The notes: a model not told the origin generated them from the letters alone. Counted from the stretch's first letter, positions 14,465 through 22,265 are shown. The stretch is 64,000 nt of DNA from Alteromonas stellipolaris (GCF_001562115.1 NZ_CP013926.1:1550001-1614000); one strand, 5' to 3'. Program-made: numbers and translations.

Positions 14465-14563
14465 ATGGCGTGTATTTTTAACCAATTAGAATATCTTAGA
14501 AAATCACAAGTTAGCCATTCACTTATAAATATTGCACAATGCCCGCTCTTCTATTCTCGATAA
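14465..14563 (+). CDS. Candidate 32-aa leader ORF upstream of ppnP
   Basis: ATG 14465 follows AGGAAG at plausible spacing and reads 32 codons to TAA 14563, stopping 14 bases before the ppnP start. The peptide (MACIFNQLEYLRKSQ...) matches nothing known to me. It could be a translated leader or chance; comparative data would decide. Confidence 0.22.
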   Translation: MACIFNQLEYLRKSQVSHSLINIAQCPLFYSR

Positions 14564-14577
14564 AAGGAAAGCAGTTT

Positions 14578-14862
14578 ATGTCTTTTACAGTAAACAGTTA
14601 TTTTGATGACAAGGTTCGTTCAATTGCATTTGAGTCGGCAAGTGGCCCATGTACTTCAGGCGTAATGGCGCCAGGTGAATACACCTTCAACACCAGTCAG
14701 CACGAAGTAATGAAAGTAATGGAAGGCGAAATGACCGTTAAGCTTCCTGGCTCAAGCGACTGGCAGTCTTTCAAAACGGGCACAGAATTTACCATAGACG
14801 CTAACTTGTCTTTCGATGTAAAAATTGAAACGCCTACTGCTTACCTTTGCTTTTATAGCTAG
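14578..14862 (+). CDS. ppnP: Pyrimidine/purine nucleoside phosphorylase PpnP
   Basis: 94 aa, exactly the size of E. coli PpnP (YaiE, formerly DUF1255), a small cupin that phosphorolyses a broad range of nucleosides. Typical motifs: MAPGEYTFNTSQHEVMKVMEGE and a C-terminal TAYLCFY. Start ATG 14578 is set by AAAAGGAAA upstream; the in-frame ATG 14539 is a shadow extension. It is monocistronic. Divergent from the YdiJ-type gene. Confidence 0.93.
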   Translation: MSFTVNSYFDDKVRSIAFESASGPCTSGVMAPGEYTFNTSQHEVMKVMEGEMTVKLPGSSDWQSFKTGTEFTIDANLSFDVKIETPTAYLCFYS

Positions 14863-15269
14863 TATTGATTTATAAGCTTACAGAAGTTTTTAGCTTAGGA
14901 TTACCTGACGCTGCGCTTGTGTTTTTATACAGGCGGCAGCGTTGGGTAGATTCGATACAAGTACGTTGAGTGTTGCCTTACCCTCTTTATCCTCTGTCGC
15001 TTTGTTTATTTGCTCATAGCGATTTCATATCTATCACTGAACTCTGCCACCATTACGTCAAATATTTAATCATTAAAACCGCTATTGATTAAAGAATAGT
15101 AGTTCCGTTGGCGCGCCTCTCGCTCTATTAATGCTATGTCGCTTTTACTTTGCTTACACTTCACCTCCCCGCTTTGTTTTTAAGTTCATTTCGTGCCTTT
15201 AAGTTAGGTTAAAATCATTACTATAAAAACAAGCAAATGAGTGAAACGCACCTTTACTCCCTAACATAC
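14863..15269. other. Gene-free stretch with a long hairpin
   Basis: No coding sequence is recognised between ppnP and repeat copy A. At 14908-14942 an interrupted palindrome (ACGCTG-CGC-TTGT against ACAG-GCG-CAGCGT, with one wobble pair and one bulge) forms a stem of about 13 pairs. It has no following T-run, so it is not an obvious terminator. Confidence 0.5.
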
Positions 15270-15427
15270 CGTTTTGATACTTTTAACTCATGAGCAGAAA
15301 GCACCATTCTGATTTATTGTTTTATTTTCGGGAGTTAGCGGGTAATCTGACAATATGGATAAAATTAAAAAAACCATAACAGTGTGTTTAGACAGACCGG
15401 ATTGGGGTCTAGTTAACTGTTATGACA
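15270..15427 (+). repeat. Dispersed ~155-bp element, copy A
   Basis: Shares colinear blocks with copy B at 22335-22492 at a nearly constant offset of 7065: CGTTTTG, TGAGC, GGGTAATCTGA, TGTTTAGA and GGTCTAGTTA. An outer stem CATAACAGT (15375-15383) / ACTGTTATG (15416-15424) encloses TAGAC...GTCTA. It ends 16 bases before the beta-lactamase-like gene. Nature unknown. Confidence 0.65.
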
Positions 15428-15443
15428 GAAAGGATTCCGCCAA

Positions 15444-16853
15444 ATGGTTCGAAATTTAGTTTTAATCTTTCTTTTATTCTTTGCCAGTTATTCACTGGCT
15501 TTCGACAGTGAAGATATGGGGGAAGATAAATCTGCTAGTCTAGCAATGATTGGAGACAACATCGCAATGCAATACCAGCAGATGGGCTGGTTTTCCGGCG
15601 GCCTACTGATAACTAAAGATAATGAAGTAGTGTTTGCGTCATCTTATGGCTTTCAGAATACCGAAGAAAGAATAAAAAACAGCACTCAAAGTCGCTTTAA
15701 TCTTGGCTCAATCATGAAAGACTTTACCAAGGTCTTGATCTTGCAGCAGGTTGAGGCAGGCAAATTAAAGTTAAGTGATAAACTAGTTGCTTTCGAGTTG
15801 GGGTTCAAACAACCTGATGCTGACAAAATCACAATTGAACACCTACTAAATCATAGTGCTGGTTTTGCTGATATCTTTGTGGCCGAATATCGTCAGAATC
15901 AACTTGCATTTGATACTCTAGACAAGAAAATAAAAATATTGATAGAAAGCCCCCTCTTATTCACACCTGGGACTGATCGTAAATATTCAAACTATGGGTA
16001 TGTGGTATTAGGAGTGATTCTTGAGAAAGTAACTGGAAAGTCATTCGAGGCACTACTCAAAAACAATATCTTCAATCGTGTTGAGATGACTTCAACGACT
16101 TTCAGGCCGGTTAATTCTCATGAATATCAATCAATCCGATATACATACCAGCATAATGGCAAGCTGAGGAAGGTCGGTGTTACTGAACACCCTAGTCCCG
16201 ATGGCGGCATTGAATCGACGGTTGTGGATGTGCAACGATTTTATCGAGCGTTATTCTATAGTAATAAGTTATTGAAAAACTCAGACGCAATTAATCGCCA
16301 ATTATTTGCAATGGACGACTCCCATTGGGGTGCATATGGCGGTGGTCAGGGCGTCAGTGCAGCCGTGGAAGTCGATTTGGATACTGGCTATGAAATAGTC
16401 GTTCTGGCAAACACAGATCACTTAGTTGCTGAGCGCATTTCCGGTAGAATATACTCTTACATCAAAAATGGTGAGTATCAGCCAATCAGACAATTGGAAA
16501 AAAACTTTGCCTTTGAGTACTACCAATCAAAAGGAAAACAGCAATTCTATAAACACTTCAAACAGGTTTATAACGACAGTGGGTATAGTCGATTCATCGG
16601 CAGAATAATTAATGAAGCAGGAATGGAACTACTTAATACAAAATCATGGACAGAGGCATTTGATATGTTCGAATATCTCGTTTCACTGTTCCCCAATGCA
16701 CCGCAGGCCTACGACAGTTTGGCATTTGCCTATTTATCGAAAGGAGATAGAGAGGCTGCGAAAAGTACTTTTAGTAAATCTCTAACTATTGATGCCAGTT
16801 TTAAAAGTGATTACGTGAGTGATAATTACGGTCATAACAATACGCTTAAGTAA
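15444..16853 (+). CDS. Exported serine beta-lactamase/transpeptidase-fold hydrolase with TPR tail
   Basis: 469 aa. Signal peptide in residues 1-19 (cut after LAF or nearby). A class C beta-lactamase-like domain carries the nucleophile motif S89-I-M-K92 and Y181-S-N183, followed by LNHSAGFADI and a glycine-rich GGGQGVSAA region. Residues about 400-460 form a TPR-like helical pair (SWTEAFDMFEYLV, AYDSLAFAYLSKGDREAA). The family includes esterases and peptidases, so drug hydrolysis should not be assumed. AAAGGA precedes ATG 15444. It lies directly after repeat copy A at the start of the cassette region and could itself be a cassette. Confidence 0.85.
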   Translation: MVRNLVLIFLLFFASYSLAFDSEDMGEDKSASLAMIGDNIAMQYQQMGWFSGGLLITKDNEVVFASSYGFQNTEERIKNSTQSRFNLGSIMKDFTKVLILQQVEAGKLKLSDKLVAFELGFKQPDADKITIEHLLNHSAGFADIFVAEYRQNQLAFDTLDKKIKILIESPLLFTPGTDRKYSNYGYVVLGVILEKVTGKSFEALLKNNIFNRVEMTSTTFRPVNSHEYQSIRYTYQHNGKLRKVGVTEHPSPDGGIESTVVDVQRFYRALFYSNKLLKNSDAINRQLFAMDDSHWGAYGGGQGVSAAVEVDLDTGYEIVVLANTDHLVAERISGRIYSYIKNGEYQPIRQLEKNFAFEYYQSKGKQQFYKHFKQVYNDSGYSRFIGRIINEAGMELLNTKSWTEAFDMFEYLVSLFPNAPQAYDSLAFAYLSKGDREAAKSTFSKSLTIDASFKSDYVSDNYGHNNTLK

Positions 16854-16856
16854 GGA

Positions 16857-16888
16857 CAGGCTAACGCCTGCCTCTTAGCTTTGCGTTA
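16857..16888. other. Short hairpin / possible degenerate attC after the beta-lactamase-like gene
   Basis: CAGGC-TAAC-GCCTG is a perfect small hairpin (16857-16870), and TAACGC (16862) is the inverse of GCGTTA (16883-16888), the sequences that end integron attC sites. The span is shorter than known attC sites, so it is only a possible decayed site. Confidence 0.3.
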
Positions 16889-16905
16889 TATTCTCGGAGA
16901 AATAT

Positions 16906-17238
16906 TTGAATAAGTTTTGTAGTTTCAGTTTTACAGTGCTCCTGTGCTCTCAACTTTTGGGGTGTGCAAGTCAGAACTCGAAGGATGTTGCCGATGATGT
17001 ATTGTCGGGTATAGACTCACTAGCTCTAAAGGCATCAAAATGCATAAATTCAAAATCACAAAAAGGCTTGGATTGCATTGAATTTGCTGACGCATATAAA
17101 AATGGCGGTTTCGATAACATAAAAGCATTTAAAGATAATTTACCCGAGATCTATAAAAAAGATTTAGATGCAGGTCTAAATGCAACAGAGAAGCTCAATA
17201 TCATTATAAGTGCAGTGGTATTTTTAAGTCGAACATAA
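16906..17238 (+). CDS. Small lipoprotein, cassette-borne, function unknown
   Basis: 110 aa beginning at TTG 16906, supported by CGGAGAAA just upstream. A lipoprotein signal peptide ends in LLGC (Cys20), so the protein is probably anchored in the outer membrane. The mature part contains two further cysteines about 12 residues apart (ASKCINSKSQKGLDC), which could form a disulphide. No family recognised. The TAA stop is part of the TAACAA end of the following attC site, the classical layout of a gene cassette. Confidence 0.7.
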   Translation: MNKFCSFSFTVLLCSQLLGCASQNSKDVADDVLSGIDSLALKASKCINSKSQKGLDCIEFADAYKNGGFDNIKAFKDNLPEIYKKDLDAGLNATEKLNIIISAVVFLSRT

Positions 17239-17340
17239 CAAGCCAATAAACTCACTCACTTCGTTCGCTGGGACGCATACACGTGGGGTGGCTTCGCCAT
17301 TATGCCCCACATGCCTGCGCCCCTTATTTAAAAGTTAGCC
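17235..17340 (+). repeat. Integron attC site 1
   Basis: Starts with TAACAAG (17236) and ends with GTTAGCC (17334-17340). The arms AATAAA/TTATTT are complementary, then GGGAC and a central stem GTGGGG...CCCCAC around a loop containing GGCTTCGCCATTA. Size (~105 bp) and layout match chromosomal integron attC sites. Confidence 0.85.
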
Positions 17341-17345
17341 CCCAT

Positions 17346-17837
17346 ATGACATCACTGCTTTTTTTATTCACTTTACTTACATGGAATGTAGCTTTGGCAG
17401 AAACACAATACACATATGATATACAGCATGCGGGCTATGACTTCGATCAGTACGACTTAAAAGGAATCGCAACCTACGATTTATTTTTAAGTGAATTTAA
17501 TAACTTTCCGTGGCAAGAAGAGGTAGGTCAAAGTAACGGTGGAAGCGAAGCAACGATTTCTGTTAAAAACAAATCAGCTAATGTTGATTTGTTTGTCTCG
17601 GTGGTGGGCAAGCCCAACGAATTCGCTTATCTAATCGGAATAGTGGAGCCCACAGTAAAAAAGACTCTTTTCGGATTTGGTAAAGAGAAACAGATTCGTT
17701 GGTTAAAAATCTATTTGACGGAAGATGCTTTAGAAGTAAAAGAAGCCTTTCAGTTGTTTTTTGAAAATAAATACTCCAGTCTAAAAGGTAAACTAAATAA
17801 TTTGCCATTGTTCTTGGAACAAGAGGCTGTGAAGTAA
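17346..17837 (+). CDS. Exported cassette protein of unknown function
   Basis: 163 aa from ATG 17346, just after attC site 1. Residues 1-18 are a signal peptide (MTSLLFLFTLLTWNVALA). The mature protein is acidic and rich in aromatic residues, with no recognised domain. It may be periplasmic. It is flanked on both sides by attC sites, so it is the whole coding content of one cassette. No ribosome site is obvious before the ATG, which is common for cassette genes. Confidence 0.68.
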   Translation: MTSLLFLFTLLTWNVALAETQYTYDIQHAGYDFDQYDLKGIATYDLFLSEFNNFPWQEEVGQSNGGSEATISVKNKSANVDLFVSVVGKPNEFAYLIGIVEPTVKKTLFGFGKEKQIRWLKIYLTEDALEVKEAFQLFFENKYSSLKGKLNNLPLFLEQEAVK

Positions 17838-17840
17838 AGT

Positions 17841-17940
17841 GCTAACAATCAAATGTTGGGGACACAAACACGTGGGCCGTGCTTCGCAGTACAGCCCACG
17901 TGTTTGCGCCGCCAAATTAGGGCGTTAGGGCAAAAGGACT
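17841..17940 (+). repeat. Integron attC site 2
   Basis: The clearest site in the window: CTAACAA (17843) at the left, GGCGTTAGG (17931-17939) at the right. In between, ACAAACACGTGGGC pairs with GCCCACGTGTTTG around a loop containing GTGCTTCGCAGTA, the TTCG-type head common in attC sites. Confidence 0.92.
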
Positions 17941-17950
17941 GTTCCCACCA

Positions 17951-18358
17951 ATGATTATTTTGAAAGAAGAACCGCCAAACGCGATTGATTTTGTTTCACT
18001 AAGAAAAGCCATTGGCTGGAAAAATCCTGAGTTGCTATTCGTTGAACGCAGCATAGATTCTTCTTTATTTTGGGTTTCATTGTACCTAGATAATGAACTC
18101 GTTGGTTGTGGCCGAGTGATTGGTGACAATTCTATGTTCTTTTATATCCAAGACATCATTGTTCACCCAAAACATCAAAAACTTGGCCTAGGGTCTAAAA
18201 TAATGCAGTCTATTAATAACTACCTAACTTTAAACTGCCCACCGGGGTCAACTATTGGACTTTTTTCAGCATACGGAAAAGAAAAGTTCTATGAAAAATT
18301 TGGGTTTCAATCACGAACTGGTGAAACGCTTGGCTTTGGCATGTGTAGGTTTATCTAG
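17951..18358 (+). CDS. GNAT family N-acetyltransferase (cassette-borne)
   Basis: 135 aa with a typical GNAT core: YIQDIIVHPKHQKLGLGSKIM carries the acetyl-CoA pyrophosphate loop (Q-K-L-G-L-G), followed by the FYEKFGF strand near the C-terminus. Substrate unknown; small acetyltransferases are among the commonest integron cassette products. It begins 13 bases after attC site 2 and ends 8 bases before the left end of site 3, so it fills a complete cassette. Confidence 0.85.
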   Translation: MIILKEEPPNAIDFVSLRKAIGWKNPELLFVERSIDSSLFWVSLYLDNELVGCGRVIGDNSMFFYIQDIIVHPKHQKLGLGSKIMQSINNYLTLNCPPGSTIGLFSAYGKEKFYEKFGFQSRTGETLGFGMCRFI

Positions 18359-18365
18359 CCAAAGC

Positions 18366-18441
18366 CCTAACAAAGCGCTGTTGCCACTCACTCCGTTCGC
18401 TGGGACAGTAACGCGGCGGCACTTCGCGATTATGCCGCTAC
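18366..18441 (+). repeat. Integron attC site 3, truncated on the right
   Basis: CCTAACAAAGCGCTGTTGCC starts a normal left arm, then CGTTCGCTGGGAC and a central stem GCGGC / GCCGC around ACTTCGCGATTAT. The right arm is missing: after GCCGCTAC at 18441 the sequence turns into coding DNA of another cassette. Confidence 0.8.
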
Positions 18442-18552
18442 CACGAAGGGAAGTACGGCGCTGAGTTCTTTTACCCTAAAAGTGCGGTCAATACAGATAA
18501 GTCGACCTGGAAAAAGTTTTCATTTTCGAAAGTTAAAAGTTTCAAAGACTGA
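18442..18552 (+). pseudogene. 3' remnant of a cassette gene
   Basis: An open frame directly abutting the broken attC site 3 reads 36 residues (HEGKYGAEFFYPKSAV...KSFKD) to a TGA at 18550-18552, with no start codon or ribosome site. It looks like the C-terminus of a gene whose front was lost together with the right half of attC 3. The parent gene is not recognised. Confidence 0.5.
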
Positions 18553-18561
18553 ATCTCCAGC

Positions 18562-18670
18562 CTACTAAAGCTATCGTAGGGACTGTGGTTGAACGCTCCA
18601 TTTTGGGGTGGCTAAGCAACTTTACTCCAAAACTACACTTCACAGAATTTCCTGTTACAGCGGCGTTAGT
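18562..18670 (+). repeat. attC-like site 4, long and diverged
   Basis: The right end is canonical (GCGGCGTTAG, 18660-18669). The left end CTACTAAAGC is degenerate. Between them GGGACTGTG faces CACAG...TTCC, and TTTTGGGGT pairs with ACTCCAAAA around a 14-nt loop. It would be the recombination site of the truncated gene before it. Confidence 0.55.
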
Positions 18671-18947
18671 TACCTACAGGAAATTTTTGCTTTTGGTGTA
18701 AAACTCGAAGAATGTGAATGATTTCATCTTTAATGAAATATGAAACTATCATTGAGACTTCAGGGGTTATTAATAACCTTCCCGGTATACCTTCTCTCTC
18801 AACTCCCATTAGAGGTTGTTGATGCAAGTTTTCGACTTTTTTTTCAATTGTTGCATCAGCTTTTTCTGCTGCTAATGGGTTAAATTCGTATAAAAATTCG
18901 AAAATAGCTTCACGATCGTTCAGTGAATTTTTTTCCCAAACGATCAT
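18666..18947 (-). CDS. RelE/ParE-type toxin
   Basis: 93 aa of the RelE/ParE superfamily: an N-terminal helix pair (LNDREAIFEFLYEFNPLAAEKAD), a basic strand GIPGRLLITPEVSMIVSYFI and a C-terminal IIHILRVLHQKQKFP, where IHILRVLH is typical. Family toxins cleave mRNA on ribosomes or poison gyrase; which applies is not visible. It overlaps the antitoxin by 4 bases (ATGA). It is reversed relative to the array, and its TAA stop lies inside the GTTAG end of the attC site. Confidence 0.87.
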   Translation of the reverse strand: MIVWEKNSLNDREAIFEFLYEFNPLAAEKADATIEKKVENLHQQPLMGVEREGIPGRLLITPEVSMIVSYFIKDEIIHILRVLHQKQKFPVGN

Positions 18948-19228
18948 TTTCTGGCTTTATTCCTAATTCTCATTTTTCGAGCTTCCATGTCCAAGTTAGC
19001 CTCTTCATGGCTGACAAACTCACTCTGCCCACTTTCTAACTTATTAAACGCAGCATTAACCTCTTCAGTAAGCCACTGATCATGAGTTATTATTTTGCGT
19101 TGCTGTGCAGCAAGTTCTTCAGTAAGCTCTCTACAAGCGTCACTTAGCGTACGCCCTTGGCTCTCAGCCATTGTCTGAGCCAAGCGTTTAGTTTCTTCAT
19201 CAACTCTAAATTGTATGCGAGTATCCAT
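18944..19228 (-). CDS. RelB/DinJ-type antitoxin
   Basis: 94 aa. The N-terminus MDTRIQFRVDEETKRLAQ is a ribbon-helix-helix DNA-binding segment as in RelB/DinJ antitoxins, which repress their own promoter; the acidic C-terminal half would wrap the toxin. Start ATG 19228 has GAGGGAG at good spacing; an in-frame start at 19252 is longer but unsupported. It is first in the two-gene operon and carries its own promoter region, which includes a CACGCGTG palindrome (about 19265), a possible autoregulatory operator. Confidence 0.87.
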   Translation of the reverse strand: MDTRIQFRVDEETKRLAQTMAESQGRTLSDACRELTEELAAQQRKIITHDQWLTEEVNAAFNKLESGQSEFVSHEEANLDMEARKMRIRNKARK

Positions 19229-19348
19229 GGTAAACTCCCTCAACGTGTACACACAAATGTTAGCACGCGTGTTAGGTTTACGGCAACTAACAAACCACTC
19301 ATAAAACCCGTTTTGCGAGATGGGAATTTGTACTTACAAGGATGGTAT

Positions 19349-19873
19349 ATGAAATACATAGTGACTTTTGATGTGGACAAAGGCGCTTATTTAAAATTCC
19401 TTAACTTCACGGTCAAGCGAGCATGCCAAACCCAAAGTCAGTTTAAAGCTTTTGCCATTAATTTAGTTGCTTGGCTATTTATCACCGTATTTTTCATGTT
19501 CATTTTCCAATCCTTCACGTCAAAAGTATCTAGCATAGATTTGAGTTCGGCGCTTGTTGGTGCATTACCATTTTGTCTTATTATTGGCTATTCAATGTAC
19601 GCGAATTTCAAAGCTAGGAAGTTCAGCATTCCCAATAAGCAGGGCATTATTCTGGGTGCAAAGTCTATTGAACTCACGCCTGAAGGGATTACAGAAACTA
19701 GCGCCGTTTCAAAGTGCCACTATTCTTGGAGCTGTGTAGAAGAAGTAACAGAAAATTCCGGTGACTATTATATATTTCTCGATAAGATGTTCGCTCTTAT
19801 AATTCCAAGCAGTGCATTTGTCTCCCAGGGATCAATAGAGCAATTTAAAAGTTATATAAACAAGTATGTATAA
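19349..19873 (+). CDS. YcxB-like membrane protein
   Basis: 174 aa from ATG 19349 (ribosome site AAGGA upstream). There are two membrane segments, about residues 38-60 and 65-85, followed by a cytoplasmic domain with GAKSIELTPEGITETSAVSKCHYSWSCV and YYIFLDKMFALIIPSSAF, the pattern of the YcxB-like C-terminal domain (related to PH-like folds). Function unknown. It follows the reversed toxin-antitoxin pair and may be another cassette or the chromosomal flank; no clear attC follows it. Confidence 0.75.
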   Translation: MKYIVTFDVDKGAYLKFLNFTVKRACQTQSQFKAFAINLVAWLFITVFFMFIFQSFTSKVSSIDLSSALVGALPFCLIIGYSMYANFKARKFSIPNKQGIILGAKSIELTPEGITETSAVSKCHYSWSCVEEVTENSGDYYIFLDKMFALIIPSSAFVSQGSIEQFKSYINKYV

Positions 19874-19987
19874 ACAAAAGCGTACTGGTCGATGAAAACA
19901 GTGAAGTGGATATAGCGACGCAAACAGTGAAAATAAAGTAAGAGCACGTTAAACGCTAAAACGGTACTCTGACTTTTTCCCAAATAC

Positions 19988-21259
19988 TTATAAAGCTATT
20001 CTTTCACCGGTTTCAGTTAGCCGATAAAAGTTACCCTTTTCTATCAACAATCCCTCAGAATGTTTTGTTGGAAAGCTTCCACGATAATCATCAGGATGTT
20101 TCACATCAATAGCAAACACGCGGCCGTCAAACTGTTTATTTACCCTAAACTGTAAGGTATGCCCTACCGTTACTGATAGTGCGTCGAACTTATCTAATGT
20201 TTTATGTACAGAGGTATTACTTACATCACCTTTGAAATACCCTCGATACCACGCTAACCCGGTCTCAGTTGAAATTAACGCTTCCGTTACCTTATCGGCT
20301 ACACCGGGAAAATACATTTGTCGGTAATAGGCTTTAGCCTTAGTGTTTATCTGTTGCAAACTTAAATCAAGGTTCGCCATATCTTCATGAATACCACCAT
20401 GTACAAATAAATGGCCGTTTATTTTTTCAATAGTATTTTTACTGGCAAGCCAACGCCCTATGTACGAATTGTGGCTGAATAAATCGGCCTGGGTTTTGCC
20501 AAGCAAGCCCGCAATGGGAATATACTTATTAGCCGCAGATTTAAAATTGCCTTGAAGGTTTTTAAGCTCGTGATTACCAATAATGTAATGCACCACCCCG
20601 CCCGCTTTTTGGGCTTCTTGCTCTAGCTTATAAATGAACCAGAGCAATTGAGTAGTAGAAAACCCTCTGTCTACCATGTCGCCCACTAGCACTAAATGGC
20701 CTTCACCAAATTGCCATTCAAGGTTTGAATTAATAACGTTATGGGTAATAAGGAAATCACGGAAGGTTTTGTAATTCCCTTCTAAGTCGGATATTGCCAA
20801 AATAGGTGCATTGCTTTCATATACCGACGCTGTATTGGTGTTCAGTGCGTTTAATGGCTTTAAATTGAAGGTGAACGTGGCATCTTCTAAAGCAAAATAA
20901 ACCTCAAGGGGCTCTGCTGTTTTATCTGTTAAAGGCACATGGCGCTTTTCTATAAAGAAGTTGTCTTCTCGGCTTCCCCGAATGTAATTTATTTCAACAG
21001 AAGTATCCCCATTGCCAGAGCCCTTAACATCTGCGCCTGTTACATCAGAGCTTGCTACATCAGAGCTTAACGTCGTTTTATTCGTGAAAAATACAAACGG
21101 CCCTTCCCCACCAACTTTATAGGCCAATGGCGCATCGCCCATATTGATAGAGCCATGCTGACTTATTAAGACACCCACGCCAATAACGGCCAATACAAGA
21201 GAAACAAGCAGAAAATGCCCTAGTGATTTAGCTAAACGTTTCGCTGCACGTTTAAGCAT
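19988..21259 (-). CDS. Membrane-anchored calcineurin-like metallophosphoesterase
   Basis: 423 aa. One N-terminal membrane anchor (about residues 14-33) puts the domain outside the cytoplasm. Phosphoesterase motifs: ISDLEGNY (D-x-E/H variant), VGDMVDRG, IGNHELKNLQG and a late VGHTLQ / VFAID. The pattern resembles Shelphs-like bacterial PPP phosphatases. Start ATG 21259 overlaps the upstream gene stop (ATGCTTAA), so translation is coupled. Third gene of the PadR operon. The substrate is unknown. Confidence 0.83.
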   Translation of the reverse strand: MLKRAAKRLAKSLGHFLLVSLVLAVIGVGVLISQHGSINMGDAPLAYKVGGEGPFVFFTNKTTLSSDVASSDVTGADVKGSGNGDTSVEINYIRGSREDNFFIEKRHVPLTDKTAEPLEVYFALEDATFTFNLKPLNALNTNTASVYESNAPILAISDLEGNYKTFRDFLITHNVINSNLEWQFGEGHLVLVGDMVDRGFSTTQLLWFIYKLEQEAQKAGGVVHYIIGNHELKNLQGNFKSAANKYIPIAGLLGKTQADLFSHNSYIGRWLASKNTIEKINGHLFVHGGIHEDMANLDLSLQQINTKAKAYYRQMYFPGVADKVTEALISTETGLAWYRGYFKGDVSNTSVHKTLDKFDALSVTVGHTLQFRVNKQFDGRVFAIDVKHPDDYRGSFPTKHSEGLLIEKGNFYRLTETGERIAL

Positions 21260-21830
21260 AATGATAGCCAACAGCAAACCGTTTAAGCAAAGCCAGAATG
21301 CGGTACGTAAGTAAGCTGATCGCGTAGGCACTTACCAACGCCACCGGCGTTATCCACAAGCCTGAGATAGTAGTGTCGCTATGCGCCAGTATAGGATTAC
21401 TTAAAAAGCCAATAGCAACAGAGTTCCCCTCAGCTTCTACCCAAAAAGCAATGCCGTTAGGCAACAACAGGTTCGCAAATGCCAATACAACCAACGCTAA
21501 ACCTGTACCATAGCCAAAGGCCAACATGCCCCAGTACAAGGTTTTCGACAGCCCTTTGGTGACCGATGCTAATGGGCGAAATCCTTTTGGTGGCGGCGTA
21601 CCTTGTTGAATATGACTTACGTAGTTTTCGGCAAGTACTCTAGGCGCACCAAGGCCAGCTAAGATACCTTCAATATCGGCCTCTTTTCCGGCCATTTCCT
21701 GCTGATCGATAACGTCATAAATATGAGATTCAATTTCTTTAATCACTTCAGCCGCATCTTCAGAACTTAACGAGGCCAAATAACGGTTAAAGCTTTTTAG
21801 GTAGTTGCTTATTTGTTCCCTTCCACTCAT
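21252..21830 (-). CDS. HAAS domain (DUF1700-like) membrane protein
   Basis: 192 aa. The N-terminal 80 residues form the HAAS signalling domain (NYLKSFNRYLASLSSEDAAEVIKEIESHI ... GLGAPRVLAENYV), followed by two to three hydrophobic segments (about 95-120, 145-185). HAAS proteins nearly always pair with a PadR regulator, as here, 5 bases downstream of it. Probably a membrane sensor or accessory factor that works with the regulator; mechanism unproven. Confidence 0.85.
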   Translation of the reverse strand: MSGREQISNYLKSFNRYLASLSSEDAAEVIKEIESHIYDVIDQQEMAGKEADIEGILAGLGAPRVLAENYVSHIQQGTPPPKGFRPLASVTKGLSKTLYWGMLAFGYGTGLALVVLAFANLLLPNGIAFWVEAEGNSVAIGFLSNPILAHSDTTISGLWITPVALVSAYAISLLTYRILALLKRFAVGYHYA

Positions 21831-21835
21831 TGTGC

Positions 21836-22240
21836 TTATCCTTTTCTTTTTCCAGTTTCTTTGCCGTTGTCTGTGCTGTTATTCGCGCCACTTTTTGAAT
21901 CTGCTAACAACGATTCCATATCAACTACCGAACGCTTCCACCGCGCGCGCAGAACATGTAATCGTTCAAGACCACTGTCGGTGAGTGAATAATACTTTCG
22001 TGGGCGCACTTCACCCTCTTGGTGCCATTTTGCATTAAGCACCCCTTCTCGCTTAAGCCTGTCTAGCAGTGGGTAAAGCGTACCTTCACTAATCACCATG
22101 GTTTCAAAGCCATGTAGGTAATTGAGTATCGCCAGCCCGTACTTTTCTTCACCTGCGACAGCCGCAAGCACCGCCAGCTCTAAAGTGCCTTTACGTAGTT
22201 GAGCATCCCACTTCGCGCTTAGATTTGCAGTTTCTGTCAT
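21836..22240 (-). CDS. PadR family transcriptional regulator
   Basis: 134 aa. A PadR winged-helix domain: LRKGTLELAVLAAVAGEEKYGLAILNYL, then EGTLYPLLDRLKREGVL and the wing RPRKYYSLTDSGLE. The C-terminal helix is short, as in the small PadR-s2 type. It probably represses its own operon through the palindrome at 22266-22284, 25 bases upstream. First gene of PadR-HAAS-phosphoesterase. Confidence 0.92.
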   Translation of the reverse strand: MTETANLSAKWDAQLRKGTLELAVLAAVAGEEKYGLAILNYLHGFETMVISEGTLYPLLDRLKREGVLNAKWHQEGEVRPRKYYSLTDSGLERLHVLRARWKRSVVDMESLLADSKSGANNSTDNGKETGKRKG

Positions 22241-22265
22241 GACCTTCCAGCTAGGTTAAACTTAT

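Noticed and set aside
14908..14942. Rho-independent terminator of ppnP
   Set aside because: No T-tract follows on either strand; kept only as a hairpin.
15444..16853. Antibiotic-resistance beta-lactamase
   Set aside because: The S-x-x-K and Y-x-N motifs define a broad hydrolase family; the TPR tail and lack of further evidence do not support a resistance claim.
17578..17808. Minus-strand 76-aa ORF inside the exported cassette protein
   Set aside because: Antisense shadow of a gene with a signal peptide and a flanking attC layout.
18255..18464. 69-aa ORF overlapping the acetyltransferase end and attC site 3
   Set aside because: It is out of frame with the GNAT gene and translates the attC site; a shadow frame.
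19265..19320. Fifth attC site between the antitoxin and the YcxB-like gene
   Set aside because: GTTAG and CTAACAA occur, but they are in the wrong order and spacing and no central stem is visible.
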